A DNA stretch of 64,000 nucleotides from Astragalus membranaceus (GCA_039519185.1 CM076849.1:60718587-60782586), one strand, 5' to 3'; shown: positions 11,440-22,189, counted from the first letter of the stretch. The notes: generated by a model from the sequence alone, not told the origin. Numbers and translations are program-made.

Positions 11440-11683
11440 TGAAAGGAGTGGGGCACATTTGGCTGCCGTTAGTGCTTACTACCATGACATGTATGGTCAC
11501 TCGTTGGAGAAGGTATCTTGATCATTTCAATCTTATCACTTCAACTTTATTTCTTTCTTGAGATATTCATTATTCATGCTGAATCTATATCAGGCTGTAA
11601 AGAATGAAGCATCAGGGAGTTTCAGCCATGCACTTTTGACAATAATCTGATGTGCTACGATCCCGGGAAAGTATTTCGCAAAG
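11440..11683 (+). pseudogene. annexin repeat fragment captured by CACTA-2
   Basis: Exon A (11440-11512) encodes ERSGAHLAAVSAYYHDMYGH then SLEK. Exon B (11594-11683) encodes AVKNEASGSFSHALLTII, an in-frame TGA, then CATIPGKYFAK. Order and sequence match the third-to-fourth repeat region of plant annexins, calcium-dependent membrane-binding proteins. The TGA replaces the arginine usual at that point (a C-to-T change in CGA would explain it). Splice borders CAG and GT are intact on both exons. Confidence 0.8.
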
Positions 11684-12229
11684 GTATTCCTTTCAAGTTT
11701 TAATGCAGTGGCCACAGTGTTTGTGTTCAATATCAGTGTGTTTGTGTTCAATATCAGTATTATTCTGCACTTTCAAATTATGTGACATAATATTCTGCTG
11801 CATGTGTGATTGAATTAATTTTGTTCAAGATTATGTATTCGTGTTTTGTTGATATAGAGTTATCTTGCAGCTGCTGCAGGGGACTGGGGCGAACATGCTT
11901 AAAAATGGTGGGCTTGGTGCTTTTATGTGGGGTTGTAAGTGAGTAGTAATTCATGGTTGATTCATTGTATTTTGTAATAAGCAATTAAGTCAGTTTTAAG
12001 GCATGTTAGTTAGCTGGCTTAGTTAGTTAAATTTGTTAAGTTTCAGTTAGTTGAGTTTTTGCCTTTATCAGTTTTAACAGCAATATATAAGTTGCTGTAT
12101 TGTAATAGTGCTACAGTGTGCATTTCAGTTAATAAGCAAGTTTCCGCATTTACTGTATTGTAATATATAAGTTGCTGTATTGTAATAGTGCTACCAAATA
12201 AATTTTTTTTTAAAAAAAAATGAACTTTT
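11684..12229 (+). other. 3' region of the CACTA-2 transcription unit with AATAAA signal
   Basis: No coding exon recognised. It contains an 80-bp-spaced duplication (the string AATATATAAGTTGCTGTATT starts at 12082 and 12162). An AATAAA hexamer at 12197-12202 is followed by a T/A run just before the right subterminal array. This looks like a transcript 3' end with a polyadenylation signal; function is inferred. Confidence 0.45.
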
Positions 12230-12690
12230 AAAGTCAGGCGAAACAAAATGCTTGACTTTAAATCATACTTACGAAGTCAGGCAAGAATAAATGCTTGACT
12301 TTAAATCATACTTACGAAGTCAGGCAAAAATAAATGCTTGACTTTAAATCATACTTACGAAGTTAGGCAATAATAAATGTTTGACTTTAAATCATACTTA
12401 CGAAGTCAGACAATAATAAATGCTTGACTTTAAATCATACTTACGAAGTCAGGCAAATAATAAATGCTTGACTTTAAAACAGACTAACGAAGTCAGGCAA
12501 AATAAATACTTGACTTTAAAACAGACTTACGAAGTCAGGCGAAATAAATGCTTGACTTTAAATCAGACTTACGAAGTCAGGCTATCGCTTGACTTTAAAA
12601 CTACTGACATACAAAGTCGACTTAATAAAAGTCAAGCGGGCGCCTGACTTTAAATCCCCTTTTCGCCTGACTTTAAATCCCTTTTTTGCA
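12230..12690. repeat. CACTA-2 right subterminal array (AAGTCAGGC family)
   Basis: About eight units of a roughly 55-60-bp repeat that combines GAAGTCAGGC with TGCTTGACTTTAAATCATAC, then CGCCTGACTTTAAATCCC next to the terminal repeat. Units differ by a few bases. Confidence 0.9.
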
Positions 12691-12699
12691 CTAGTGTGA

Positions 12700-13227
12700 C
12701 TAATATAGAGAGAAAGGTGAGCCTTGTCCTTATACATACATGTTGTTCACCTTCCATGAATGTGACATACTTGAGTCACTTGACCTTTATTATCCTAGTT
12801 CACTGCATTATATTATCTCTGTTATGGTGTTTGTCTGATCTTTAAGATATGATGCCACAGATTCGACCAGTGTTCAATATCCCCACTGTCATTCTTTGAT
12901 TTGGATATCATATGTGTGTTGAATGGTTGCCTAAATTTTATGGTTATTGATTTGTTATGATTCGCTACTAATTGATCATTTGACCTCATGTTCTCTGTCA
13001 CTCTAGTTAGCTGGATTTTACTCAACAAAAAACTGCTATGATACTTTAGTTTTCGTTATGGTATCTGATTGATAATTTTCCTCTTTATTTTATCATGCAT
13101 ATATGCCTAACATGTGTATATGAGTGTGGTTGTTGTGTGTGGTTGTATGCTGCTGGAATTCATGTTTTGTTGGTCTTACTAATAATATTCAGGATATGGA
13201 ATGCTTTTATCCTAAAACTTGAAATCT
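12700..13227 (+). other. right arm of CACTA-1, no gene recognised
   Basis: AT-rich sequence between the CACTA-2 insertion and the tRNA gene. No convincing exon or motif on either strand. Confidence 0.5.
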
Positions 13228-13300
13228 GACTCCATGGCCCAATGGATAAGGCGCTGGTCTACGGAACCAGAGATTCTGGGTTCGATCCCCAGTGGAGTCG
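13228..13300 (+). tRNA. tRNA-Arg (anticodon ACG) carried inside CACTA-1
   Basis: A 73-nt cloverleaf. The acceptor stem GACTCCA pairs with TGGAGTC, leaving discriminator G. The D arm is followed by an anticodon stem CTGGT/ACCAG closing a 7-nt loop with ACG at 13261-13263. The T arm carries GGTTCGATCCC, which is also the internal B box. No CCA is encoded, as expected for nuclear genes, and a run of six T at 13301-13306 directly follows as a Pol III terminator. It lies about 100 bp inside the right subterminal array of CACTA-1, so it moves with the transposon. It looks intact; expression is not shown. Confidence 0.93.
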
Positions 13301-13401
13301 TTTTTTGTCACATTGAGAAACATGTAGGACTTTTAAGAAAATTGTATAATTGGTGAAATTTTGTGTTTGTAGGATTTTTTTTATTTTTATTTTTTTAAAA
13401 T

Positions 13402-13637
13402 TTCCGACGGATTTGCGACGACTTTGCGACGGAAATTTGTGACGGATTTGCGGCGGAAATTTGTGACGAACTTGCGACGAATTTGCGACGGAAATATTTG
13501 CGACGGAAAAATCCGTCGCAAAATATTTGCGACGAGCGTTTTTGCGACGGAATTTTGTCCGTCGCAAATGTCGTCGCAAACGCAAATTTGCCACGGAAAA
13601 AGGTCCATTTGCGACGGAAATTGCCGTCGCAAATGAG
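13402..13637. repeat. CACTA-1 right subterminal array (GCGACGG family)
   Basis: More than ten GCGACGG or CCGTCGC units in both orientations, matching the left array of CACTA-1. Apparent reading frames through this array, rich in arginine, are artefacts of the repeat. Confidence 0.9.
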
Positions 13638-13656
13638 CGATTTTCTTGTAGTGTAG

Positions 13657-14500
13657 GAACTTTCTTGTTTTGACACTTGTTCCTATAATGCCCAAATTGC
13701 TGACAGTTATAACACTGAACTTTCGACAGGCCTCCCTTCTTCTTGTCGAAAGATCCTTGTTCTTTCTTCTTACTGCTTGATCCCTTTTCTCTACCCTTCC
13801 TGTTGTTGCCTGCCTTCCAATTTCTCTTAGAAGAGTAAGAAAGCAAGGCTTGTTCAGTTTCTTTCTCTGAACTTCTCTGCCTTATTCTCAATTCATGCGC
13901 CTCTAAGGAACCCTGAAGTTCATCTAACTTCAACGTATCTAGGTCCTTGGATTCTTCGATAGCAGTGACAACATAGTCGAATTCCAGGGTTAAGGATCTG
14001 AGCACCTTTTCGACTTTATTTACTTCAGTCACAGTTTCACCATTACCTTTCATTTGATTAGTTAATGCTACTAACCTCGTAATGAATTCTCCAATCGATT
14101 CTCCATCTGTCATCTTCAAGGCCTCGTACTGTTTCCTGAGCGACTGAAGGCGTATCTTCTTCAGTCTATCTGCTCCTCCATACGAGTTCTTGAGGATGTC
14201 CCAAGCTGCCTTTGCTGACTCACTGTCGATGATCAGGTTCAGGACATTGGAATCAACGCATTGGTGAATCAAAAACAGCCCTTTTCCATCTTTCTTCCTC
14301 AGCGAATGGTGGTTGTTCATCACCGCTTCAGTGGCGTTTGCTGCCAAGGGTGGAACACCATCATTCACGACATCAAGGACATCTTGATATCGAAACAGCA
14401 CATTCATCTGCGCACACCAACGTTCATAATCCTTTCCGTCGAAGATTGGGAGGTTCCCCGGAATACCTCCACCAGAGTTGTCTCACGCTGCCATGAATCT
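13657..14500 (-). pseudogene. Copia-1 gag (capsid/nucleocapsid)
   Basis: Gag polyprotein of Ty1/Copia, which packages element RNA into virus-like particles. The start codon is at about 14494 but is followed by an in-frame TGA at codon 4, so translation from the natural start stops. Downstream the frame is open. It has the GKDYERWCAQM motif, the UBN2-type gag body (AAWDILKNSYGG, LRKQYEALKM, VEKVLRSL, LQGSLEAHE) and a CCHC zinc knuckle CYNCQQFGHYRNKC near 13680-13720. The frame ends at the CACTA-1 boundary; its continuation is left of 1345. Apparent extension below 13654 is transposon sequence. Confidence 0.85.
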
Positions 14501-14526
14501 TGATAGATTTTGTAAGGATCTAACAA

Positions 14527-14538
14527 GCTCTGATACCA
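14527..14538 (-). other. Copia-1 primer-binding site
   Basis: On the minus strand TGGTATCAGAGC, complementary to the 3' end of initiator tRNA-Met, the usual primer for plant Copia reverse transcription. It is three bases from the LTR. Confidence 0.9.
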
Positions 14539-14541
14539 GTT

Positions 14542-14816
14542 TGTTGGGGATAAACACGTGAAAGGGAGAAGAAAAGGAAGTGGCGGCGCTAAGGGACAAG
14601 AGGAATGATTAGGGCAATATCAATGAATAGTAAAAGCTGCACTGAATTTCATAAAAGTAGGGTACTAAATTACATGCTACTGACGTCTGTATATATATAC
14701 AATGAAACAGGCCCAGACCCATAATTTCGACTAGCCCATTCGACTGGCCCATTTCGACTAGGTTTCTAACTACACCTACTATTATTACAAGCAATAGAAT
14801 TACAAGGCATATCTCA
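14542..14816 (-). repeat. Copia-1 5' LTR
   Basis: Begins TG and ends CA in plus orientation (TGTTGGGG to ATCTCA), 275 bp, adjacent to the primer site. A TATATATA run at 14691-14699 is a candidate promoter element. The outer border rests on the TG/CA rule only, since the partner LTR lies outside the window. Confidence 0.65.
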
Positions 14817-16044
14817 ATATGCATTACCTTTAGGTTAGAATTTTAGTGTAGTTGTCATTGACCCGGACACGCTTATTTAGAAATTTGATGCTAGTATGTA
14901 GTAACAGGTGCATTTTACATTTTGTTGTCTTTGGGAGTACAAGCAAAACTCTTGGATGTGAGAAGGAAATGGATTTATGTTGATGTTCTTCCTCTTCCCT
15001 TTCTTTCCACGACTTCTAACCGTAAGATTTCATGGTTTTATTGTCGTGTTTTCATTTTATGTCAAGACATGTATTGATGCGTAAAAGTATTAATATAAAC
15101 ATTATGTAGAACTTCTAACTCTATTTGTTAATTGCCTAAAACTACAGTTTTTCTACAAGACGCTAAAGGGCAAAGAAGTGGACAACTGTTTTTGCAGTTC
15201 TAGCACTAGTAAGTGTTGGTGGCATCAATTAAAAGATATGAAAATCTCTTTAAACACCAATGAGAATGTTGATTTTAAGAGTGTGTTAGATGCGTTGTCT
15301 TCAGATTTTTTTATTTATGAATGTATTACTTTAGTTTAGTATTTTAGTGTCGTTGTCATTGCCTCAGACACGCTTCTTTAGAAGCTTGCTATTAGTATGT
15401 AGTAATAGATGCATTCTATATTTTGTTGTATTTGGAGTACAACAAGAAATCTCTTAGGGTATGTTTGGATGGAGGGTTTCGGAGGGGAGAACTTGATTTT
15501 CAATTCTAAATTGAGAAAGCTATAAAATATTTCTAAACAAAAATGAAGTATGATTAGCAATGTTTTATCATTGTCTATAATGTATTTCTTTCAATTTTTT
15601 AAAATCTCAAATAGATATTAAAATATAGACGAACCCCTCCAAAACCCTCTCCTCCAAATCCCCCTCCCAAGCATACATACCCTTAGATGTAGCCAAGAAA
15701 CTAAACAAGAAAACTCTTCCAAGCATTTTTTACTTACATGAAATGGATAACTTACGCAACAATTCACTCAAAAACTAGATTCTAATCCCTTTAGTATCAA
15801 ATCAAATGTTAGAAAAAGTACCCAAAATTGAATAATGCTTTTCTCACGAAAGAATTATAAAAAATGAACAATTTCAAACAGACAAAATCTCTATTAATTG
15901 TCAAATGCTCTTAGTAAAGTAGTGAAGTGAAAAATTCAAATAAATGTGAGGTATACTATCAATATAAGTGAAAGAACCATAACGACGAAAGAAGACACAT
16001 TTGAACAAATTCAATAGAGAAACCCTTTGTGTCTATCGTATTAA
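14817..16044. other. intergenic region with a degenerate direct repeat
   Basis: No gene recognised. A stretch of about 100 bp at 14838-14941 recurs with substitutions at 15341-15441 (shared TTTTAGTGT.GTTGTCATTG and AGTATGTAGTAA), about 500 bp apart. This suggests an old tandem duplication or remnants of an unrecognised element. Confidence 0.5.
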
Positions 16045-16224
16045 TCACTTCCCTACTAATTTGCGTGCACGCTGGTTGGCACCTTTTACTCGAGAATTCA
16101 GCTCATCCACATCGTCACCAAGATGATCAAGAGCTTTGTTTTGTCTGCAATTAATTATCGTAATATGTGGAACATTAGGGAGTGAAATACAAATTATTAT
16201 TAGTTTTTATTAAAAAAACTAAAA

Positions 16225-16290
<66 letters not shown>

Positions 16291-17500
16291 TTGTATAGCA
16301 AATTAAGGTTTTACCTGTCTAGTTCAGTTCCCATATTGATTGCCATACCCTTCAAATCGCCCAAGATACCACTTAGATCTGTGAGTGCATCATCTTGTTT
16401 GGCTTTCTCATGCTATTTCAACAATATATATCATTAGATTATTAGGTAATCCAATGAAAACGTTGCTTTAGAGAATAATATTCATAAACACAAGTAATCA
16501 ATTAATTGATTATACATTAATGAAAGGACTTACGTCAATTTTCTGATAAGCATTGGCTGATTCAGGAGGAGGTGTGGTAGGAGCAGAGCGTCCCTTAGGT
16601 AAAGGAGCTAACCCTAGCTTTTCTCTGTCTTCTTTATTCTTTACATTCTTTTTAGATGTATTATCTGTTCACACACAAATTTAATTATAATATTATTATA
16701 GCAACCTAGCCTATGAAAAATAAGCAATGTTAATTAAGTCATAATCATAAGCATGAAGCCTAGAAGAATACCTGATGTAATTACAGGACCTGCAATCTCT
16801 CGAGTCTTCTTTGGCTTCCAGGGCATAGCGAACATGCCCCCGAGATTGTTCAGGAGTTTTTCACCCTGAGGGTCCACATTTAAATTTTTGAGATATAAAA
16901 AAATAGAGAAGATAGAAGGAATAACACAAAAGCAAACACGACACTCATTTGCATTTTCATATATTATAGTTTTTTAATTTATTAGTTTACTGAAATGTTT
17001 TCTTAAAATCTGTAGACATAAATGTGCATTTATGATAAAATTGAACAAGAAATACATACCTTACTCAAATCTTTCTCAGTGTCAACAACCATATTATGAG
17101 TCCTTGTTATCTGCTCACCTTGTTGGTGCAACATATCAAGGGTCTTTGTAGCATCCTCCCTAATATCCTCAGCAATCCTCAAACAATTGTTAACACTATT
17201 TGTTGTCTCCTCAGCTTTGTACACAGCATAGTGTTCCAGATCCTGAACGCTTTGGTTCTCTAATCCTCCCGAATCGCGAAAACCATTTTTGTACCTATCT
17301 TTTCCAACCCCTGAGGATGTAGTCGAAGAAGGTTTTCTTCCCCAATCATCGTCGTCGTCATCGTCAAAATAGTTTCCTTTCGATTTTGGCATTGGAAGGA
17401 CAGGTTCTGATGATGTTCTTCTATCTGGAGTTAGAGTTGTCTTCTTGTCTTGTTCCGACGATGTTGTCTTTGGTGGTGGTGTTTTTTTAAACCCGAACAT
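16045..17500 (-). CDS. SNAP33-like Qb+Qc SNARE (SNAP-25 family)
   Basis: The only intact gene seen: five exons, join(16045-16144, 16315-16412, 16534-16664, 16772-16865, 17060-17500), all introns GT-AG, total 864 nt including TGA (287 aa). It encodes a plant SNAP-25 homologue, which supplies two SNARE helices to plasma-membrane fusion complexes with a syntaxin and a VAMP. It has an acidic DDDDDDD stretch near residue 50. The Qb helix lies about residues 82-147 (HQQGEQITRTHNM with zero-layer glutamine) and the Qc helix about 222-285 (GTELDRQNKALDHLGDD with glutamine). It ends ARKLVGK. The linker lacks a palmitoylated cysteine cluster, as in plant members. Start chosen at ATG 17500 (MFGFKK), typical of the family; the next upstream in-frame codon sometimes read as a start is TTG at 17515. 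Length fits the family (about 300 aa). Confidence 0.92.
16222..16291. repeat. (ATT)n microsatellite in intron 4 of the SNAP33-like gene
   Basis: About 22 uninterrupted ATT/TTA units within the intron at 16145-16314. Likely polymorphic in length. Confidence 0.95.
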
Positions 17501-18586
<1,086 letters not shown>

Positions 18587-18587
18587 G

Positions 18588-18730
18588 CAGGGCAAGCTGT
18601 AGAAGGGATTGCGCGACAACCGGAAGCAGAAGACAAAATAAGGGGTACTTTATTACTTAGTCTGGCTTTTATGGAAGCTTTAACTATTTATGGGCTGGTT
18701 GTAGCATTAGCGCTTTTATTTGCGAATCCT
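18588..18730 (+). pseudogene. atpH: plastid-derived atpH fragment (NUPT)
   Basis: Encodes the C-terminal half of chloroplast ATP synthase subunit c: GQAVEGIARQPEAEDKIRG, then LLLSLAFMEALTIYGLVVAL and ALLFANP. It includes the conserved glutamate of the ion-binding helix (FMEALTIYG). The plastid gene continues two codons further to its stop; here the sequence diverges after GCGAATCCT at 18730. The 5' half is absent, replaced by the CT/AT microsatellite. The unchanged reading frame and near-plastid sequence suggest a fairly recent transfer of plastid DNA to the nucleus. It is not expected to be expressed as subunit c. Confidence 0.93.
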
Positions 18731-19259
18731 ATATATATGGAATGTATCAAATAAGGCTTTTATTACGACAGATTAGAGAAGTGAATGGTAGCTCTAGATT
18801 AAATGATGAGTGATTTGAGATTAAAGAAAAGTCAATGTGATAACTGCTCACAATTGAATCACAACCACACACTTTTCACCCCTATATATATTTGGTTGTT
18901 TATCTTATTTTTTTTAACTTCAAAAATATTCATTCATTCAAATTGATAGATTATATAAAATTAACACCAATTCAACATTGTTAAAATTAAAAAGGACAAA
19001 CACTCAAGTTAATAGTATAAAATGCCAAAATGCAAACAAAATGTGACAAAATAAAACTGACCAGAACATGACTCCGGATCTGTAACTTTGAGGGCCTAGT
19101 CATTGGTTGAATATTGAAGTTGATCTATCGATCTGAACTAAACAAACACTTCAACAAGATGGGAAATCAAAAGTGCCGCACTAAGACGATGAACAACAAT
19201 GACGACGCACTTAGACAACGAGTGGAAAACACTTATTTAGATAAAAAAAGAGAGAAAAA
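18731..19259. other. intergenic, no gene seen
   Basis: AT-rich sequence between the plastid insertion and LINE-1. No motif or exon recognised on either strand. Confidence 0.5.
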
Positions 19260-19279
19260 TGATACAAATGGGAGATTCC

Positions 19280-19953
19280 AGACCAAAAAAACTGGTTTTC
19301 TTGGGTAGCTTGCAACATATGACTAGTCCAAGAGCTTGCGCAACCCCTTGTCATGTTTTGTATGGAGATGACATCATGGTATTTTGTCGAGGTACTAAAC
19401 GAAATCTAATCGCTCATCTATCGTTATTTAATGAGTACGACAGCGCATCAGGCAGCATCTTAGTTTGGGTAAATGTAAGTTTTTAACTGGGTCTTTGTCT
19501 CTTGCTCGGAAGCTCAGCCTCATAAGGTACCTGGGTTTTTCCTATGGTACGTTACCATTTAATTATCTTGGAGTCGCCATCTTTCAAGGTAAACCTAAAA
19601 CTGTTTACTTGCAACCCATAATTGATCGTATCATAAATAAATTGTCTTCTTGGAAAGGATCTTTACTCTCAATCATGGGAAGAGTTCAGTTAGTGAAATC
19701 TATTTGTCATGGTATGTTAATCTACAACTTTCATGTTTATCTGTGGCCTATTGCGTTCCAAAAGTCTCTGGATCGTTGTATTAGAAATTTTATTTGGTCT
19801 GTTAGCATTGATCAACGAAAGGTGGTTATTGTTGCTTGTCATAAGGTTTGTTCTCCATTATCTGTGGGTGGTCTTGACATCAAGTACCTGAGATCTTTGA
19901 ATGAAGCCTCCATGCTGAAACCTTGCTTTGATATGCTTTCTTCTCCCTCATAG
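19280..19953 (+). pseudogene. LINE-1 reverse transcriptase fragment
   Basis: The catalytic motif appears as YGDDIMVFCRGT (19361 onward; F/YADD in active elements). It is followed by YLGFSYGTLPFNYLGVAIFQ, INKLSSWKGSLLSIMGRVQL and the thumb-side segment RNFIWSVSIDQRKV with PLSVGGLDIKYLRSLNEA. Frames change at about 19470 and a TAG lies at 19951. Not functional. Confidence 0.8.
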
Positions 19954-20389
19954 CGGGCCATGTTATTAAGAGCTCATTTTATAAAGCATAATAAACTGAT
20001 TGAGCACTATGCAAAATCTTCTATTTGGTCAAGTATTAGGCAATTCATCAATATGACTATGGATGGAAGTTGTTGGCAACTTGGGGTAGTAAGGTTAATT
20101 TTTGAACAGATTGTTGCCTTTCACGTCCATTTGCAGAATTATTGCATCTTCTTGACACTACAACTTTTTTAAAAGCCTCAGTTAAGGACTTCATTGTTGA
20201 TCAGGCATGGAACATTCCTCCTAGGCTGCCCACAACCTACCCCTCTATCTTGGCTGAATTTCAACAAGTCACTATTTGTATTGGTCCTGGTGAGGATGTC
20301 CATATATGGAAACATTCTATTGATGATTCTATAAGTCTTACAGATGTTTATCTTCATCTCAACCCGCCCGGTTCCCCGGTCAGATGGGG

Positions 20390-21303
20390 GTAACTTTATA
20401 TGGAGCCAAGTCATTCCCCCTCCAAGTCATTTATGCTTTGGTGACTAATCCATAATAAAATGCTCACGGATGAAAATCTTCAATCTTGGGATTATACATA
20501 TGTGTAGCATGTGTGGAAAAACTAGTGAGACTTCTGAAGACCTTTTCTTGCATTTTGATTATGCTTCCAGATTTTGGCATTGGTTATAGGATCTTTTTAA
20601 TCTATCTATTGATGTTAGTAGCATTCATACAGTGCTAGGCATATGTGAAAAAGCATGGGGTTCTCAAATTTATGATATGGTCCTATCTAGCATTGCTCAC
20701 ATCGTATGGGTTATTTGGTATGGCAGGAATCAGACTCGATTCAATAATGTCTCTTTCCCTGTTAGTAAAGGCCTTCATCTTATCTTTGCTGCCGTCTCTT
20801 TATTTGGTCACATGTCTACAAGGGTTAATTCAAACTCCATTGACGACTTTCATTTTTAAAGTTTTTCTTTGTGATTGGTCACCCTCCAATGCTCCGTCCA
20901 TTATTGAAGTCTTTTGGCACAAGCCTCTGTATGGGTGGGTTAGGTGCAACTCAGATGGGGTTTCGCGTGGTAATCCTGGCCCAGCACCGTATGGTAGTCT
21001 ATTCTGTGGCTCAAGTGGGGCAATCATGGGTTGCATTGTGCACTACGTTGGCATTGCTACCTCTTTTGAAGCAGAGATCTTGGCTGTTATGAAATCGATT
21101 GAAATTGCTATTGAGAGGGGGGTGGGGTAAGATTTGGATAGAGTGTGACTTTGCTCTTGTTGTTGCAGCTTATAAGTCCTTTGGTTTGGTTTCGTGGAGA
21201 CTTAGAAATAGATTAAATTTCATTATTTCCCACATCTATCGAGAAGGAAATTGTTGTGCAGATAAGCTAGCAAATTATGGCTTTATTAGTCTTGGTTTCA
21301 ACT
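20390..21303 (+). pseudogene. LINE-1 RVT zinc-binding and RNase H fragments
   Basis: A CXXC-containing zf-RVT segment (MCSMCGKTSETSEDLFLHF, about 20505-20560) precedes VIWYGRNQTRFNNVSFP. An RNase H domain follows with GWVRCNSDGVSRGNPGPAPY, SFEAEILAVMKSIEIA and IWIECDFALVVAAYKS, giving the D,E,D residues. It ends with HIYREGNCCADKLANYGF. Frame breaks at about 20860 and 21128. Confidence 0.8.
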
Positions 21304-21663
21304 AGTGGGATTTACTTCCTAGTTTTGTTTTAGAGGACTTTAACTGGAATAGGTTAGGTCTTCCGTATAATCGTTTCTGATGACTCTATTTTCCTGCCAA
21401 GAGTATTAGTCTAGTCCCCTCTCGGCTCTCTTCTCATTCTTTTTCTCTTTTTTAATGATAACGTGGAGAGTACTCTTTTTTTTAAGATGACTTTTCCGTA
21501 AGAAGGTTTTGCATCAAAAGGTTTTAACGAGGCTCATTTCCTTCTTTGCCCAAAAATAAAATCTGCTGGCTTTAAACCCGAACTGAAGTAAGGCGGTTCT
21601 CAACCCGCCAAACCATGTCCTTCGGGCTTGTGAGGCCATAGATGGCATTGTGAAGCCTGCAAC

Positions 21664-21945
21664 CTAGGGACTTATCTGTGTCTTCAAACCCTTGGGGTTG
21701 ATACATATATATACCCCTTCAGTGAGGATTCCATTTAGAAAGGCATCATTGACGTTAATTTGATAAAGACTCCATTTGTGTGTGAGAGCCTTAGTGAGAG
21801 TAATGCGTATTGTGACAGGTTTAATGACTGGGGAAAAGGTCTCATTGAAATCTTGGACCCGTTGTTGATGAAATCCCTTGGCAACTAGACTTGCTTTGTA
21901 CTTGTTTAAGGAACCATCAATATTCTCCTTAACATGAAAAACCAC
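21664..21945 (-). pseudogene. Copia-2 reverse transcriptase N-terminal fragment
   Basis: Encodes YKASLVAKGFHQQRVQDFNE, TFSPVIKPVTIRI and WSLYQINVNDAFLNGILTEG. This is the start of the Copia RVT_2 domain, with the first catalytic aspartate region (QINVNDAFLNG, normally QLDVKNAFLHG). The catalytic YVDD part would lie left and is missing. Confidence 0.8.
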
Positions 21946-22189
21946 TCACAGCCAATGAAGTTTTTTCTAGGAGGAAAAGTTACTAGAGACCAAGCGTGGT
22001 TCTTTATTAAGGAAGCATATTCATCAGCCATGCCAGCTTGCCAAGCAGGCTGCTGAAGAGTTGTTTTCACACTCTTTGGTTCAATGTGGGCAAGTAGGAG
22101 AGGGTGGGGTGAAGCCTTGGTTTAACAATGCCAGATTTTGCACGAGTTTACATGGGATGGATGTTAACTGGTAGTGACTACAACATTTT

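Larger units (their letters stand above)
5927..12696 (+). mobile_element. CACTA-2, 6.8 kb CACTA transposon nested in CACTA-1
   Basis: Ends CACTAATGCAAAAA (left) and TTTTTTGCACTAGTG (right) are near-perfect terminal inverted repeats. TGA is duplicated at 5924-5926 and 12697-12699. Subterminal arrays of an AAGTCAGGCG motif lie at both ends. There is no transposase. The interior contains exons resembling five host genes (MACPF protein, RPL10, PP2C, HSP70, annexin), all on the plus strand, between a CT-rich leader and an AATAAA signal. Its motif family and terminal sequence differ from CACTA-1, so it is a separate family that landed inside CACTA-1. Confidence 0.93.
1346..13653 (+). mobile_element. 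CACTA-1, 12.3 kb CACTA (En/Spm) transposon carrying captured host sequence
   Basis: The left end reads CACTACAAGAAAA and the right end TTTTCTTGTAGTG, perfect 13-bp terminal inverted repeats. The 3-bp target TAG is duplicated at 1343-1345 and 13654-13656. Both ends carry arrays of a TTTGCGACGG-type motif. No transposase is seen, so it is non-autonomous. It holds a CT-rich leader, SYF2-like and DUF547-like exons, a possible P450 fragment and a tRNA-Arg, all on the plus strand. CACTA-2 (5927-12696) is nested inside; without it the element is about 5.5 kb. Confidence 0.93.
1..14816 (-). mobile_element. Copia-1 LTR retrotransposon, partial, split by CACTA-1
   Basis: Ty1/Copia element read on the minus strand. 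Its 5' LTR (14542-14816), tRNA-Met-type primer site (14527-14538) and gag (13657-14500) lie right of CACTA-1; its protease and integrase pieces (1-1345) lie left of it. Gag-protease sequence stops at 13657 and resumes at 1345 across a CACTA insertion with a TAG duplication (1343-1345, 13654-13656), so both halves were one element. Reverse transcriptase, RNase H and the 3' LTR would lie left of base 1 and are not seen. Reading frames are damaged. Confidence 0.85.
19260..21420 (+). mobile_element. LINE-1, decayed non-LTR retrotransposon (L1 type)
   Basis: Plus-strand remnant of a plant L1-type LINE: end of reverse transcriptase, zinc-knuckle RVT region and RNase H, with several frameshifts and stops. 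The endonuclease and the first half of reverse transcriptase are missing (5' truncated). The GC-poor tail to about 21640 includes TTTTAACGAGGC and similar strings typical of plant LINE 3' ends, but no clear poly(A) or target duplication was found. Confidence 0.8.

Noticed and set aside
12230..12690. CRISPR-like regular repeats
   Set aside because: Units are degenerate, lack distinct spacers and sit between transposon terminal repeats in a plant genome. They are CACTA subterminal repeats.
13259..13656. C-terminal extension of the Copia-1 gag frame
   Set aside because: Runs into CACTA-1 and through the tRNA gene. The true gag continues left of 1345.
13387..13695. Arg/Ser-rich frames on both strands
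   Set aside because: Produced by the GCGACGG subterminal repeat array of CACTA-1, not by a gene.
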